Shown here one piece after another: positions 18,025 through 27,834 of a stretch of 64,000 nt of DNA (within the stretch, counting starts at the first letter, position 1; every line of letters starts with the position of its first letter). The stretch lies in the NCBI GenBank assembly GCA_018267275.1, contig JAFDYV010000009.1, positions 310,001-374,000 of the forward strand, read 5' to 3'. The translations under genes and the position numbers were made by a program. Below the pieces are notes generated by a model. The model saw nothing but the letters and a program-made list of their open reading frames with translations, did not search any database and was not told the DNA's origin. The stretch is from Bacteroidota bacterium. GTDB lineage: Bacteria; Bacteroidota; Bacteroidia; Cytophagales; Cyclobacteriaceae.

Positions 18025-19461
18025 ATGATTAGAGGCGTTTTTGTTTCCCTTTTGCTGCTACAATTTTTCTTGTGCCAAAGCCAGAATGTTCAAATACTGC
18101 TCGGCCCCGAGGAAATTGGTGAAAACCAAGCGTGGACAATCACGATCACTGTCAACAACGACCGGCTCCGCAGCTACGATAATTTCCCTGACATAGAAGG
18201 ATTCCACAAGCGCGGTACTTCTTCGTCTTCGCAAACGAGCATCGTCAACGGTCAAATGAGTTCATCGCAAAGCATCATTATGACTTACGTGCCTACCAAG
18301 CAGGGCATCGTAAATGTGCCCCCTTTTAAAATGAAGGTAAACGACCAACTATACAATGTAAATGGCAGGCGGGTAAAAGTGGGGCCACCCGTGCAATCTC
18401 AGCAAAATGACCCATTCAGAAGCTTTTTTGATCGTGACCCGGCCGAAGATTTCTTCAACCGCGGAACCCCTGAATTTGTTGACATAAAAGAAGAAGCGCA
18501 GTTGGCATTAACCGTAAGCAGCGATGAAGTGTATGTGGGCGAAGGGTTTACAGCCACACTGTCTTTTTTAGTGGCCGAAAATAACCGCGCACCCATGCAG
18601 TTCTACGACCTGGGAAAACAACTTGCAGAAATTCTTAAAAAGATAAAACCCGCCAACTGTTGGGAAGAAAACTTTAACATCGAAAGTATCGAAGGCGAGC
18701 CCCTCACGATCAACGGCAAAAACTACACGCAATACAAAATATACCAAGCCACGTTCTATCCACTCAACTCCCAGCCTGTTGTGTTTCCCAGCGTTGGGCT
18801 GGAAATGATCAAATTCAAAGTAGCCAAGAATCCATCTTTCTTTGGGCAGAACCGGCAGGAAGATTACAAGACGTTTTACTCAAAACCGCGAACAGTGAAG
18901 GTGAAACAACTGCCACCTCACCCGCTGCGCGACCAAGTAGCGGTGGGAGAATACAAACTCCAAGAAAAACTTGCTGGTAGTGAATTGGAAACCGGGCAGA
19001 GCGTAGTTTACGATTTTAACATTTTTGGCGAAGGAAACATTTCCGCAATAGAAAAACCAAAAACAGAAAACAATTCTAGTTTTGATTTCTACGAACCAAA
19101 TGTGAAACAAAGCATCAACCGCGATAATGGGCGTGTAACCGGAACGAAGTCATTTAGTTACTTCATGATTCCCAAAGAGCCTGGTACGTTTGCGCTAAAG
19201 GATTATTTCAAATGGGTCTTCTTCAACCCCAAAACAAGAAAGTACGATACGCTCCAGTCTGAACAGGTGGTAAACGTAATTGGCGAAAGTCAAAAAAACC
19301 AAGCTATCGAAAGCAACGATTTAGGTTCATTTTATGATAGAACGGATGCCACTGACAATCAACTAAAGTCGATGGCCACCACCAATTGGACAAAGATTAC
19401 CATCAATATTCTTATTGGCTTGTTATTAGTCGCTTCGGCCTATTTAGTATTCAAAAAGTAA
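18025..19461 (+). CDS. batD: BatD family protein
   Basis: Membrane-anchored periplasmic protein of the Bat (aerotolerance) group. A signal peptide ([17 protein letters not shown]) leads into tandem immunoglobulin-like beta domains. A single C-terminal membrane helix ([19 protein letters not shown]) follows. [20 protein letters not shown] is the conserved BatD region. The ATG at 18025 is preferred over an upstream TTG. BatD usually lies with batA, batB and batC; here it stands alone before aroC, so it may be one of two copies in the genome. Confidence 0.88.
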   Translation: MIRGVFVSLLLLQFFLCQSQNVQILLGPEEIGENQAWTITITVNNDRLRSYDNFPDIEGFHKRGTSSSSQTSIVNGQMSSSQSIIMTYVPTKQGIVNVPPFKMKVNDQLYNVNGRRVKVGPPVQSQQNDPFRSFFDRDPAEDFFNRGTPEFVDIKEEAQLALTVSSDEVYVGEGFTATLSFLVAENNRAPMQFYDLGKQLAEILKKIKPANCWEENFNIESIEGEPLTINGKNYTQYKIYQATFYPLNSQPVVFPSVGLEMIKFKVAKNPSFFGQNRQEDYKTFYSKPRTVKVKQLPPHPLRDQVAVGEYKLQEKLAGSELETGQSVVYDFNIFGEGNISAIEKPKTENNSSFDFYEPNVKQSINRDNGRVTGTKSFSYFMIPKEPGTFALKDYFKWVFFNPKTRKYDTLQSEQVVNVIGESQKNQAIESNDLGSFYDRTDATDNQLKSMATTNWTKITINILIGLLLVASAYLVFKK

Positions 19462-19480
19462 TTGCTACTTTTCAATCTTC

Positions 19481-20557
19481 ATGGGCAATTCATACGGCAC
19501 TTTATTTAAAATCCACACCTTTGGTGAAAGCCATGGGCCGGCCATTGGCGTAGTGATTGACGGTTGCCCCGCAGGGTTACCAATCGATGAAACTTTCATC
19601 CAATCTGAACTGACCCGCAGAAAACCAGGCCAATCGAAAATCACTACACAGCGGAAAGAAAACGACACTTTCAAGATTCTTTCCGGAGTTTTCGATGGAA
19701 AATCTACGGGTACCCCCATCGCCATTGAAATTGAGAACGAAGACCAACGCAGTAAAGACTACAGTCATCTAGAAAATACATTTCGCCCATCGCATGCCGA
19801 CTATACTTACGAAATAAAGTATGGAACCCGCGACCATCGTGGTGGCGGCAGAAGCTCTGCGCGCGAAACAGCCGCGCGTGTTGCTGCCGGTGCAATTGCC
19901 AAAATGATTTTGGGGCAACATGGCGTTTCATGTCATGCATTTGTATCGCAAGTGGGCGATATCAAGGCGCCCCATTACACTTCACTTGATTTATCAAAAA
20001 CAGAAGACAACATTGTTCGGTGCCCAGATGCTGTCACAGCCGAAAAAATGATTGCGATGATTGACCAGGTGCGCTTGGATAGAGATACCATTGGTGGCGT
20101 AATAACCGGTGTGATCAAGAATTCACCGGTTGGATTGGGCGAACCAGTTTTCGACAAACTACATGCAGAACTAGGCAAGGCGATGCTCAGCATCAATGCC
20201 GTAAAAGGTTTTGAATATGGAAGCGGATTTGACGGAATTACGCTACGTGGCTCACAACACAACGATGAGTTTTATGCCGATGGTGAGCGAATACGCACCC
20301 GCACCAATCACTCGGGCGGAGTACAAGGCGGAATAAGCAACGGAGAAGATATTTACTTTAATGTGGCTTTCAAACCAGTTGCCACCATTATGCAAGACCA
20401 ACACACGGTAGACAAAGATGGAAACGAAGCCATTGTCTCTGGCAAAGGCCGCCACGACCCCTGCGTGGTACCTCGTGCGGTGCCCATTGTAGAAGCCATG
20501 GCTGCTTTAGTGATGGTGGATTTTTTGCTGCGTGCAAAGGCAAACAAGGTTTGGTAA
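19481..20557 (+). CDS. aroC: Chorismate synthase
   Basis: Final enzyme of the shikimate pathway, needing reduced [39 protein letters not shown] and [19 protein letters not shown] cover the flavin- and substrate-binding motifs including the conserved histidines. The length of 358 residues is normal. It is followed one base later by a small membrane protein gene. Confidence 0.97.
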   Translation: MGNSYGTLFKIHTFGESHGPAIGVVIDGCPAGLPIDETFIQSELTRRKPGQSKITTQRKENDTFKILSGVFDGKSTGTPIAIEIENEDQRSKDYSHLENTFRPSHADYTYEIKYGTRDHRGGGRSSARETAARVAAGAIAKMILGQHGVSCHAFVSQVGDIKAPHYTSLDLSKTEDNIVRCPDAVTAEKMIAMIDQVRLDRDTIGGVITGVIKNSPVGLGEPVFDKLHAELGKAMLSINAVKGFEYGSGFDGITLRGSQHNDEFYADGERIRTRTNHSGGVQGGISNGEDIYFNVAFKPVATIMQDQHTVDKDGNEAIVSGKGRHDPCVVPRAVPIVEAMAALVMVDFLLRAKANKVW

Positions 20558-20558
20558 A

Positions 20559-20699
20559 ATGTGGTTCTTAGGATTTTTGCTAATACTCGGATTAACTGGC
20601 GCCTTGGTTAAAACTGGTATTAGAATCTACTTCGATATTGGCGACAAAAAGTTGAAAGAAAAGATCGAAGCGGAGAAAGAAAAAAATGTATTGAAATAG
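20559..20699 (+). CDS. 46-residue membrane protein
   Basis: ATG one base after the aroC stop. The reading MWFLGFLLILGLTGALVKTG gives one membrane helix, followed by an amphipathic charged tail (YFDIGDKKLKEKIEAEKEKN). It ends 8 bases before the symporter start. The sharp change from hydrophobic to Lys/Glu-rich, and exact packing between two genes, make it a likely real micropeptide. Function unknown. Confidence 0.65.
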   Translation: MWFLGFLLILGLTGALVKTGIRIYFDIGDKKLKEKIEAEKEKNVLK

Positions 20700-20707
20700 T
20701 TAAACCC

Positions 20708-22111
20708 ATGGAGACAACATCAACCCCACCTAAAAAGAGTCGACTCACTCTCTATATTATCATCGCGCTGGTGGTGGGCATTGGGCTTGGCTTTGCCCTC
20801 AACAAAAGCTATGTGGCTGATGAAAATAAAAAGCTCGAAGCAATTGAAGTCAACATTCAAGAAATACAACATCAACTTTCGCAAACAAAAGATAGTCTTG
20901 CTTCCGTTCAATTAGAGCAGCAGAAGAAATCTATTCTCAAAGAACGCGGTGCCATCATCTCTGCTCGAGATAAAAAAGTTGAACCGTTTTCTATCCTGGC
21001 AGATATATTCTTACGCTTGATTAAAATGATTGTTGCACCACTGGTATTTACCACACTGGTGGTGGGTGTTGCCAAGTTGGGCGACATTAATTCCGTTGGT
21101 CGTATTGGTGGGAAAACATTGTTATGGTTTATTGGCGCATCGCTCACAAGTCTTTTGCTGGGTATGATTTTGGTAAACATTTTTCAACCGGGCATTGCCA
21201 TGAAACTTCCCGTGCCAGATGCCGGCACTGACATTGGCTTGTCGCACAACGGTTTATCATTGAAAGAATTTTTGTATCACGTCTTCCCGGCATCTGTGGT
21301 AGAAGCCATGGCGAAAAACGAAATCCTTCAAATTGTTGTGTTCTCTCTGTTTTTTGGTGTAGCCACCGCTGCGATTGGCGAGCAAGGCAAAATTGTTATC
21401 AAAGCAATGGATGCCATCGCCCACGTCATTTTAAAAGTAACGGGCTATGTCATGAACTTTGCACCCGTAGCAGTGTTTGGCGCAATGACTGCGATTATTG
21501 CGAAGCAAGGCCTTGGCATCTTAAAGACCTATTCGATTTTTATCACCGAGTTTTATTCTGGCTTGCTGATATTATGGATTGTGTTAGCGTTGGCAGGTTC
21601 CGTGATTATCGGAAAGAGAGTTATCGCGTTACTCCGCACGATGAAGGAACCTATTCTGTTGGCCTTCAGCACCAGCAGCAGTGAGGCGGCTTTCCCAAAA
21701 ACCATGGAACTGCTCCAAAAATTTGGTTGCAAAGACAAGATTGTGAGTTTTGTGTTGCCCCTTGGCTATTCCTTCAACTTAGATGGCAGCATGATGTATA
21801 TGACGTTTGCCTCGCTGTTCATTGCACAGTCGTATGGCATCCATTTACCGGTAGCTACCCAAATCAGTATGTTATTGGTGCTCATGCTCACCAGCAAAGG
21901 CATAGCGGGTGTTCCGCGCGCCTCGTTGGTAGTGATTGCGGGCACGCTGGCAACCTTCAATATTCCAGAAGCGGGTCTTGCCTTGTTGTTAGGAATTGAC
22001 CCGTTACTTGACATGGGCCGAAGTGCTACCAACGTGGTGGGGAACAGTGTGGCCACGGCTGTGGTTAGCAAGTGGGAAAACTCGCTCGGAGAGGCCGAAA
22101 AAGTAATCTAA
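20708..22111 (+). CDS. Dicarboxylate/amino acid:cation symporter (DAACS/SLC1)
   Basis: Sodium- or proton-coupled uptake of C4-dicarboxylates or acidic amino acids. The reentrant-loop motif LLAFSTSSSEAAFPKTME and the segment-7 motif YSFNLDGSMMYMTFASLF are present, as is the C-terminal GIDPLLDMGRSATNVVGNSV. Residues about 40-95, between helices 1 and 2, form an added Glu/Gln/Lys-rich coiled coil (LEAIEVNIQEIQHQLSQTKD). This makes it longer (467) than the usual 420 residues. Confidence 0.93.
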   Translation: METTSTPPKKSRLTLYIIIALVVGIGLGFALNKSYVADENKKLEAIEVNIQEIQHQLSQTKDSLASVQLEQQKKSILKERGAIISARDKKVEPFSILADIFLRLIKMIVAPLVFTTLVVGVAKLGDINSVGRIGGKTLLWFIGASLTSLLLGMILVNIFQPGIAMKLPVPDAGTDIGLSHNGLSLKEFLYHVFPASVVEAMAKNEILQIVVFSLFFGVATAAIGEQGKIVIKAMDAIAHVILKVTGYVMNFAPVAVFGAMTAIIAKQGLGILKTYSIFITEFYSGLLILWIVLALAGSVIIGKRVIALLRTMKEPILLAFSTSSSEAAFPKTMELLQKFGCKDKIVSFVLPLGYSFNLDGSMMYMTFASLFIAQSYGIHLPVATQISMLLVLMLTSKGIAGVPRASLVVIAGTLATFNIPEAGLALLLGIDPLLDMGRSATNVVGNSVATAVVSKWENSLGEAEKVI

Positions 22112-22192
22112 CTAATTGATTATCATAAGACTTTGCCCATCGAGAATCCGATTCCCAATCTGCAAGGATATTCTTGCTGAACTTTATTTCCC

Positions 22193-22200
22193 TACCTTTG
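22193..22200 (+). promoter_or_regulatory. -7-like element upstream of nifU
   Basis: TACCTTTG fits TAnnTTTG and lies 25 bases before the ATG. A convincing -33 box is not seen. Confidence 0.4.
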
Positions 22201-22225
22201 TTCTTTCAAAAATCGAACGAATTTT

Positions 22226-22801
22226 ATGTTGAAAGCAACGCCTAAAGCCATACACATATATTTAGAGTCTAACCCCAATCCAAATTCACTCAAATTTGTG
22301 GTGAATGAGATTTTGATTCCTGAGGGCATGAGTTTTGACTTTCCCGATCCGGCTTCGGCAGAATCGGCACCGTTGGCACAAGAATTATTCATGTACCCCT
22401 TTGTGGATCGTGTTTTTTACATGAGCAACTTCATTACCGTTACCAAAAAAGAAGATGTGGATTGGATTGAGGTGCAGGAAACCATTAAACGCCACATCCA
22501 AACCTTTCTAGAGTCGGGCAAATTGATTTTGGATATCAAATCACCAGAAGGCGAGCAACAAGAAGAGACGGAAACCATCAAAAAAATCAAGACCATTTTG
22601 GATGAGTACATCCGCCCAGCGGTGGAGCAAGATGGTGGCGCCATTACTTTCCACTCCATTGAAGGGAAAAAAGTGAAGGTGAAATTGCAAGGATCTTGCA
22701 GCGGTTGCCCCTCATCAACTATTACTTTAAAGGCGGGTATTGAAAACCTGTTTAAAAAGATGATGCCGGAGGAAGTAGAGGAAGTGGAGGCGCTTGCCTA
22801 G
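22226..22801 (+). CDS. NifU family iron-sulfur scaffold (Nfu type)
   Basis: Carries Fe-S clusters to apo-proteins. The N-terminal Nfu scaffold domain (IYLESNPNPNSLKFVVNEIL) is followed by a NifU C-terminal domain. That domain holds the cluster-binding CxxC in KLQGSCSGCPSSTITLK. It overlaps the convergent mnmD end by 4 bases. It may serve QueG, RimO and other Fe-S proteins encoded nearby. Confidence 0.93.
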   Translation: MLKATPKAIHIYLESNPNPNSLKFVVNEILIPEGMSFDFPDPASAESAPLAQELFMYPFVDRVFYMSNFITVTKKEDVDWIEVQETIKRHIQTFLESGKLILDIKSPEGEQQEETETIKKIKTILDEYIRPAVEQDGGAITFHSIEGKKVKVKLQGSCSGCPSSTITLKAGIENLFKKMMPEEVEEVEALA

Positions 22802-23475
22802 TTCATTTTCGTGGCTCGCGTCATTTCACGTTTGCCGGGCGGGCCCGGCAACTTCTCCACTTTCAAATTCAACGAAGCGAGGTCTCTGCGCAATTGCCCT
22901 TTTGCGCAATACGTGACCAGCACACCTCCATCATTAAGCGCATCTGTTGCTTTGGCCAAGACATCTCGAGTCCACATTTCGGGTTGTTTCTCTGGCGCAA
23001 AAGCATCAAAAAAAATGCAATTATATTTTGGCGGTATGACATAATCGTGGATCGAGCCTTTGATCTTTTGCAGCGAGAAAAATTTTGTGATGTGGTCTTC
23101 CGTATCCCAATCACTAAGATGAATCTTCTTAAAGGCTTCCGTTGCATCACCCCACTCCAACAAACGCACGTAGTTTAACTGCGCTGCCACTTCCCACGAA
23201 AGTGGAAACGTCTCAATGGCGCAAAAGTGAATCGCTATGTGGTGCTTCTCAGCAAACTCGGCCGCCAGCAGTGCGTTCAAACCCGTGCCAAAACCAACTT
23301 CAAAAACGGATAGCGCCTTGCGACCAAATTTATTCTGCAAGTAATGGAGGCCTTGCTCAATAAAAACATGCCGCGACTCCTGCAGTGCACCATGCACCGA
23401 ATGGTATGTCTCATTAAGCCCGATGTTGAGAATAGAGCTCGAGCCGTCTTTGGTTTGAATGATTTGCAGGCTCAC
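22798..23475 (-). CDS. mnmD: tRNA 5-methylaminomethyl-2-thiouridine methyltransferase MnmD
   Basis: Methylates the wobble uridine side chain of certain tRNAs. SAM-binding FEVGFGTGLNALLAAEFA and the motif FFDAFAPEKQPEMWT define the MnmD/DUF752 family. It is the methyltransferase domain alone, without the FAD-dependent MnmC oxidase part. Start overlaps the ispF stop by 4 bases. It is the last gene of a long minus-strand run. Confidence 0.92.
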   Translation of the reverse strand: MSLQIIQTKDGSSSILNIGLNETYHSVHGALQESRHVFIEQGLHYLQNKFGRKALSVFEVGFGTGLNALLAAEFAEKHHIAIHFCAIETFPLSWEVAAQLNYVRLLEWGDATEAFKKIHLSDWDTEDHITKFFSLQKIKGSIHDYVIPPKYNCIFFDAFAPEKQPEMWTRDVLAKATDALNDGGVLVTYCAKGQLRRDLASLNLKVEKLPGPPGKREMTRATKMN

Positions 23476-23951
23476 GACTGCATGATGAGTGCGACCGCCA
23501 TGGCGTTAACTCCCTCCTCCCGGCCCACATAACCCAATTTTTCTGTGGTTGTTGCTTTGATGGAAATATCGTCTTCCGAAATCTTCATCAGTGGCGCCAT
23601 CACTTTCTTCATCTCGTCTATGTGTGGATTTACTTTTGGCGCCTCCAAACAAATGGTACAATCTACGTTTTCAATGCGCCACCCCCGCTCCGAAATCATT
23701 CGCGTAACATCTTTTAAGAAAAACTTGGAGTCCATACCACGCCAACGTGGGTCTTTGTTGGAGTAATGATACCCGATGTCGCGCAGGTTGGCAGCCCCTA
23801 ACAACGCATCGCAAATGGCGTGAATCAACACATCTGCATCAGAATGGCCAACTGCTCCTTTTTGTGCCGGCAGTTTTACGCCACCCAACCAAAAATCACG
23901 TCCCTCCTCCAGTTGATGCACATCATATCCCAAACCTACTCGAATTTTCAT
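23472..23951 (-). CDS. ispF: 2-C-methyl-D-erythritol 2,4-cyclodiphosphate synthase
   Basis: Fifth step of the MEP isoprenoid pathway. The metal site residues are in GLGYDVHQLEEGRDFWLGG and GHSDADVLIHAICDALLGA. IKATTTEKLGYVGREEGVNA is the C-terminal signature. The length of 159 residues is normal. It lies 2 bases after the M16 peptidase stop and is coupled to mnmD. Confidence 0.96.
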   Translation of the reverse strand: MKIRVGLGYDVHQLEEGRDFWLGGVKLPAQKGAVGHSDADVLIHAICDALLGAANLRDIGYHYSNKDPRWRGMDSKFFLKDVTRMISERGWRIENVDCTICLEAPKVNPHIDEMKKVMAPLMKISEDDISIKATTTEKLGYVGREEGVNAMAVALIMQS

Positions 23952-23953
23952 GG

Positions 23954-25207
23954 TTACATTTTTGTGGGCTTGCCATTGGCAGCCTGGTAATACATCACAC
24001 TGGCATTTTCTTCGCGAAGCACATCGTTTGCCACCTGCTGCACATCGTTCAATTGTATTGATGAGATAATGTCGCCTTCTTTATTAATCAAACCGGCATC
24101 GCCTGATAACGATGCAAACGCAAGATTCATGGCGCGATTCAATACCTCTACTTCGCCAAACTCCAAAGTAGCCAATGCCTGATTTTTCACTTTCTCCAAT
24201 TCGCGCTCGCTCATATTGACTTTAAAATCTGCAAGCACCGCGTCAACCTCCGCTTCCGCCTGCTGCAGCGAGACACCCTCTTTCACACGGCCGCTCACCA
24301 CCAACATGCCGGGATCAATGGTGCCCATCACAAACGATGAAATAGAGGTGAAAATCTCTCGCTCCTTCACCAGTTGCTGGTACAATCTACTTGAATGCCC
24401 TCGGCTAAGCATATCACTGACAAAATCGGTGGCATAATATTGCTGGCTAAATCTGCCTGCCATATGCCAAGTTTTGTAGAGCGCGTTGGCAGGTACATTG
24501 GCTTCAACCGTTAATGTTCTTTTTTGCGTTTGTTTTGGTTCAGTTGGTAGCTTTCTATCTTTTCTATTTCCTGCGGGTATGGGCGCAAAATATTTTTCAG
24601 CTAGTGCTTTTACCTGTTCCTTCGTTACATTGCCCGCCACTACCAACACTGCATTGCTGGGTAAGTAGTGCGTGAAGAAAAAATTACGCACATCGTCCAT
24701 GGTAGCATTTTCGATGTGGCTGATTTCCTTGCCAATGGTTGCCCAAGAATAGGGATGCGCAGTGTAGGCCAATGGTCGGAGTTTGAGCCATACATCGCCA
24801 TAGGGTTGGTTGAGATAACGTTGCTTAAATTCTTCAATCACCACCTTGCGCTGCACTTCCAGCACATTCGGATCAAAAGAAAGGCTCATCATGCGATCGC
24901 TCTCCAGCCAAAAGCCTGTTTCTAAGTTGGCTGCCGGCACGGTGAGGTAGTAATTGGTAATGTCGGTGCTGGTGAATGCATTGTTTTCGCCACCTACCAG
25001 TTGAAGGGGTTCATCGTAGCTGGGAATGTTCTTGGATCCGCCAAACATCAAGTGTTCAAACAAGTGTGCAAAGCCTGTCTTGTCGGGGTGCTCGTCACGC
25101 GAGCCCACATCATACAAAATGTTAATTACAGCTACCTGCACAGATGGATCGGGGTGTACGATCACCTTCAATCCGTTTTCCAATACAAACTCTTCAAACA
25201 CAACCAT
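23954..25207 (-). CDS. M16 family zinc peptidase
   Basis: Insulinase-type metallopeptidase of 417 residues, two homologous halves. The inverted zinc motif is AHLFEHLMFGGSKN (HxxEH), with downstream acidic residues consistent with the third ligand. RYLNQPYGD marks the end of the active half. No signal peptide is seen, so it is probably cytoplasmic. In this phylum such genes often come as active/inactive pairs; only one copy is present here. It may be co-transcribed with the amidoligase cluster upstream. Confidence 0.9.
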   Translation of the reverse strand: MVVFEEFVLENGLKVIVHPDPSVQVAVINILYDVGSRDEHPDKTGFAHLFEHLMFGGSKNIPSYDEPLQLVGGENNAFTSTDITNYYLTVPAANLETGFWLESDRMMSLSFDPNVLEVQRKVVIEEFKQRYLNQPYGDVWLKLRPLAYTAHPYSWATIGKEISHIENATMDDVRNFFFTHYLPSNAVLVVAGNVTKEQVKALAEKYFAPIPAGNRKDRKLPTEPKQTQKRTLTVEANVPANALYKTWHMAGRFSQQYYATDFVSDMLSRGHSSRLYQQLVKEREIFTSISSFVMGTIDPGMLVVSGRVKEGVSLQQAEAEVDAVLADFKVNMSERELEKVKNQALATLEFGEVEVLNRAMNLAFASLSGDAGLINKEGDIISSIQLNDVQQVANDVLREENASVMYYQAANGKPTKM

Positions 25208-25244
25208 GGTAGCTCAAAAATAACACTTGGTGTTGGATTTATCG

Positions 25245-25802
25245 TTAAAGTACTTCACCTACCCAAAAAGGCGAGGGCAATTCCACTGTGTGGCTACCGT
25301 CTATCTCCATTGTATGCTCTGTAGTCTTGGAATCCCATATCAGTGAAACCGTAGTGCCTGCCGGCATCCACTTCGTCCATTTCCCTACTCGAATCAATGA
25401 CCAACGTTGCGGAAAACGAATGAGCGTTACCGTCTCGCAAGGTAAATCTTGCAAATCAGAAAATGTTAATATTCTATCATCGTCTACGATTTGCAGTTTT
25501 TGATGATTTCGGTTCGACAACGCTGCCAAAGCATCCAACATCGATCCATCCAGATATTCTACCCATTGCAACGGCTCTTGGTCACGCAATTCTTGCCGCC
25601 ATTTTTGGACTTCCAAAGGTTGAACCATCACACCATCAATCTTAATATTCCATTGTAAGACAGATGAGAGTGCATGGTCGGCAACAAAAACTTTTGGACT
25701 CCACTCTAGCAAAGTTTGTATATGTTCAAAAGAAGCGGACGCTAAAGAAATGATTACCAACGTGGGCTCCTGCCCATCTTTTACAAAATGATGCGAAGAC
25801 AT
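25245..25802 (-). CDS. Thiamine pyrophosphokinase-like protein, probably degenerate
   Basis: The opening (MSSHHFVKDGQEPTLVIISL) and VFVADHALSSVLQWNIKIDG resemble the first strand pair of thiamine pyrophosphokinases of this phylum. The C-terminal half (GTTVSLIWDSKTTEHTMEID) resembles their beta domain. The GDFDS- and DKTD-type metal and substrate motifs are missing and the protein is short (185 residues). It may be a catalytically dead relative with a regulatory or binding role. It is 3 bases after the upstream ATP-grasp gene. Family link is an inference. Confidence 0.5.
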   Translation of the reverse strand: MSSHHFVKDGQEPTLVIISLASASFEHIQTLLEWSPKVFVADHALSSVLQWNIKIDGVMVQPLEVQKWRQELRDQEPLQWVEYLDGSMLDALAALSNRNHQKLQIVDDDRILTFSDLQDLPCETVTLIRFPQRWSLIRVGKWTKWMPAGTTVSLIWDSKTTEHTMEIDGSHTVELPSPFWVGEVL

Positions 25803-25805
25803 TCG

Positions 25806-26999
25806 CTATTGTTCAAAGAAACAAACAGTACCACCCACCCAGGTTTTGTTCTTGTTGTACTTCACGCCAATCATTTCCCCGCGACTTAAACGTGCCAGGT
25901 TGGTCACCAAACGAGGTTTCGGCTGGCCGTGTTCCCACACGTATAGCAACCTAATTTCAGTCTTAATCAAACCATCTACCGCTTGCACCACTGGCTCGTA
26001 ATGTACTTTCTTCTGAAGCATGAAATTGCCTCGCTCTGCTTGGGGAACAGCGTCAATATCTTGGGGCGTCACATTAAACACCACCCCGGTCCCCGAAAAA
26101 GAAAACAACGGCTTCAACACATAATTTTCCAAGTCTGTGGGCAGTTGGTCAATCTCATTTAGGAATCTGCTTTGTGGCACCGCGTTCGATTTGAGAAACG
26201 GCATCGAGTACTTGCTGATTTTGAAAAACCAATTGGGATGCCCCGCCCACTCCACATCTACGGCTTCCGTAAGGTGAAAATCGGTTACCAAATCCTTGCG
26301 CTGAAGCAATTCATCAAAAATTACACGGTTGTAAATTCTATGTATCGGAATTTCTTTTCCATCTTTCAGATACATGAGTTGCCTGCCCCGGATCTTTACA
26401 TCGCCTAAATGCAGCAAGTGAATACCTAAATGCTGTTGAGTAATAATAAAGTCGATGGTGGTGTTTTGTTTGTAGGGATCAATCTCCAACAACACTACAT
26501 TTTCGGGCGCGTGGTTTCCCACAATGGCGCGTTGAAGTAGTTGCCAATAAGCTTCAGAATCTAAGCCAAAGTGAAAATGAAAATCTTTTGAGATGGAATA
26601 CTGCTCGCGAAACTGCTTACCAAGGAAATCTTGATAGCCAAACAAAGATGGAAAACCTTGAAGCTCAATGAGCCGTGGCACAAGTTCTCCGCTGGGTTCG
26701 GAGCAAACAGCAAAGTCGAGCGCTAAAAAAAGAGTGTTAGCCGTTTCGCGCGGCACAGCCAAATGCAGGGGCAAGGCTGCCTGCATTTTTTGTTGAAAGC
26801 CCGGTGCAATTAGTTCCGTTACAATGTCATTAGCTGCAGCCAGCAGTTTTTGCTTAAACTCACCTCCCACAAAAACAGGCGTTTCGGCAACACGAAAAGG
26901 GATGGTGTAGTCATAGGCTTTGTTGAGCGACTGCAAAAATTGTTGGTATTTCTCTTCGCTAAACTGCTGGTTGAAATGTTGGCGGGCGAGCGCAATCAT
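25806..26999 (-). CDS. ATP-grasp-like ligase of unknown substrate
   Basis: Protein of 397 residues. The central segment (NVVLLEIDPYKQNTTIDF, IHRIYNRVIFDELLQ) and the C-terminal nucleotide-binding part (ENYVLKPLFSFSGTGVVF, TEIRLLYVW) fit the ATP-grasp superfamily. The closest general type is glutathionylspermidine-synthase-like carboxylate-amine ligases. Its start overlaps the GATase1 stop (ATGA), and a TPK-like gene follows 3 bases later. The context with YbdK, GATase1 and a second ATP-grasp points to amide-bond formation on a small molecule. Confidence 0.7.
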   Translation of the reverse strand: MIALARQHFNQQFSEEKYQQFLQSLNKAYDYTIPFRVAETPVFVGGEFKQKLLAAANDIVTELIAPGFQQKMQAALPLHLAVPRETANTLFLALDFAVCSEPSGELVPRLIELQGFPSLFGYQDFLGKQFREQYSISKDFHFHFGLDSEAYWQLLQRAIVGNHAPENVVLLEIDPYKQNTTIDFIITQQHLGIHLLHLGDVKIRGRQLMYLKDGKEIPIHRIYNRVIFDELLQRKDLVTDFHLTEAVDVEWAGHPNWFFKISKYSMPFLKSNAVPQSRFLNEIDQLPTDLENYVLKPLFSFSGTGVVFNVTPQDIDAVPQAERGNFMLQKKVHYEPVVQAVDGLIKTEIRLLYVWEHGQPKPRLVTNLARLSRGEMIGVKYNKNKTWVGGTVCFFEQ

Positions 27000-27820
27000 A
27001 CATTCACAGAATTTAGTCTGTGCTGAAATGCCATCATCAAGAAACGCGGCAAGACGGCACTGTTCGTCCTCATAATTTTATCGGGGTCTGTCAGGTGGTC
27101 GAGCATTTCCCAATACTTCTTCTCACCATGTTTTTCAATCACCAGCTCCTTCTTATCATCGCGCAACAAATACCTGCGCATACCCACCGCATCTGCTTCC
27201 GGATGAAACTGCGTTCCAAAGAAGGCATCGTCAAACCGAATGGCCATCACGGCACGCTCTAACATTACAGCAGGTCGGTATTTTTCGATGCATAAAATAG
27301 AACCACCACGCTCGCGAATCTTTTCTTCATTTGGTGCAGTTATCTGGTAGTCACGCGAATCCACGGCCCAAAATGGATCACCCAAGCTCCGTAAGAGTGG
27401 GTCGTGATGGCCTTGGGTTGTTTTGTGCATGGGCATCACCCCAAAAGAAGTTGATTTTCGTTTTGACACCAAACCATAGCCATAGTAACGGCAATAGACT
27501 TGAAAAGAGTGGCAGATAAGAAAAACATGTTTCTTCGCTTCGGGGTGATTGCGATTGTGCGCATGCAAGCCTTCCATTAGTTCAAAGTACTTGCGCTCCC
27601 AATATGAACCTGCACTATCGATGGGGCTCCCCGGCCCGCCACTGGAAATGAACGCATCGTAACTCAAGTCAGGAACTTCGCCATTGAGGCGCGTTGGAAA
27701 GATATCGTACTTCAACGGCATGTGCAGGTCAGCACTAAATTCTTCCACCAACTCGCGAATGCTACGCATGCCTTCGTTGGGCATACCTTCGTACATATCT
27801 AAGATTGCTAGCTTGAGCAT
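26996..27820 (-). CDS. Class I glutamine amidotransferase-like protein
   Basis: GATase1 fold of 274 residues. The nucleophile elbow is FLICHSFQVYCRYYG (Cys), and FFGTQFHPEADAVGMRRYL carries the catalytic His-x-Glu. This resembles GMP-synthase-type GATase domains but stands alone. It could deliver ammonia to a neighbouring ligase or hydrolyse gamma-glutamyl bonds. It lies 14 bases after ybdK and overlaps the next ATP-grasp start by 4 bases, so they are probably made in fixed ratio. Confidence 0.85.
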   Translation of the reverse strand: MLKLAILDMYEGMPNEGMRSIRELVEEFSADLHMPLKYDIFPTRLNGEVPDLSYDAFISSGGPGSPIDSAGSYWERKYFELMEGLHAHNRNHPEAKKHVFLICHSFQVYCRYYGYGLVSKRKSTSFGVMPMHKTTQGHHDPLLRSLGDPFWAVDSRDYQITAPNEEKIRERGGSILCIEKYRPAVMLERAVMAIRFDDAFFGTQFHPEADAVGMRRYLLRDDKKELVIEKHGEKKYWEMLDHLTDPDKIMRTNSAVLPRFLMMAFQHRLNSVNV

Positions 27821-27834
27821 TTTGCCTGGCTCAA

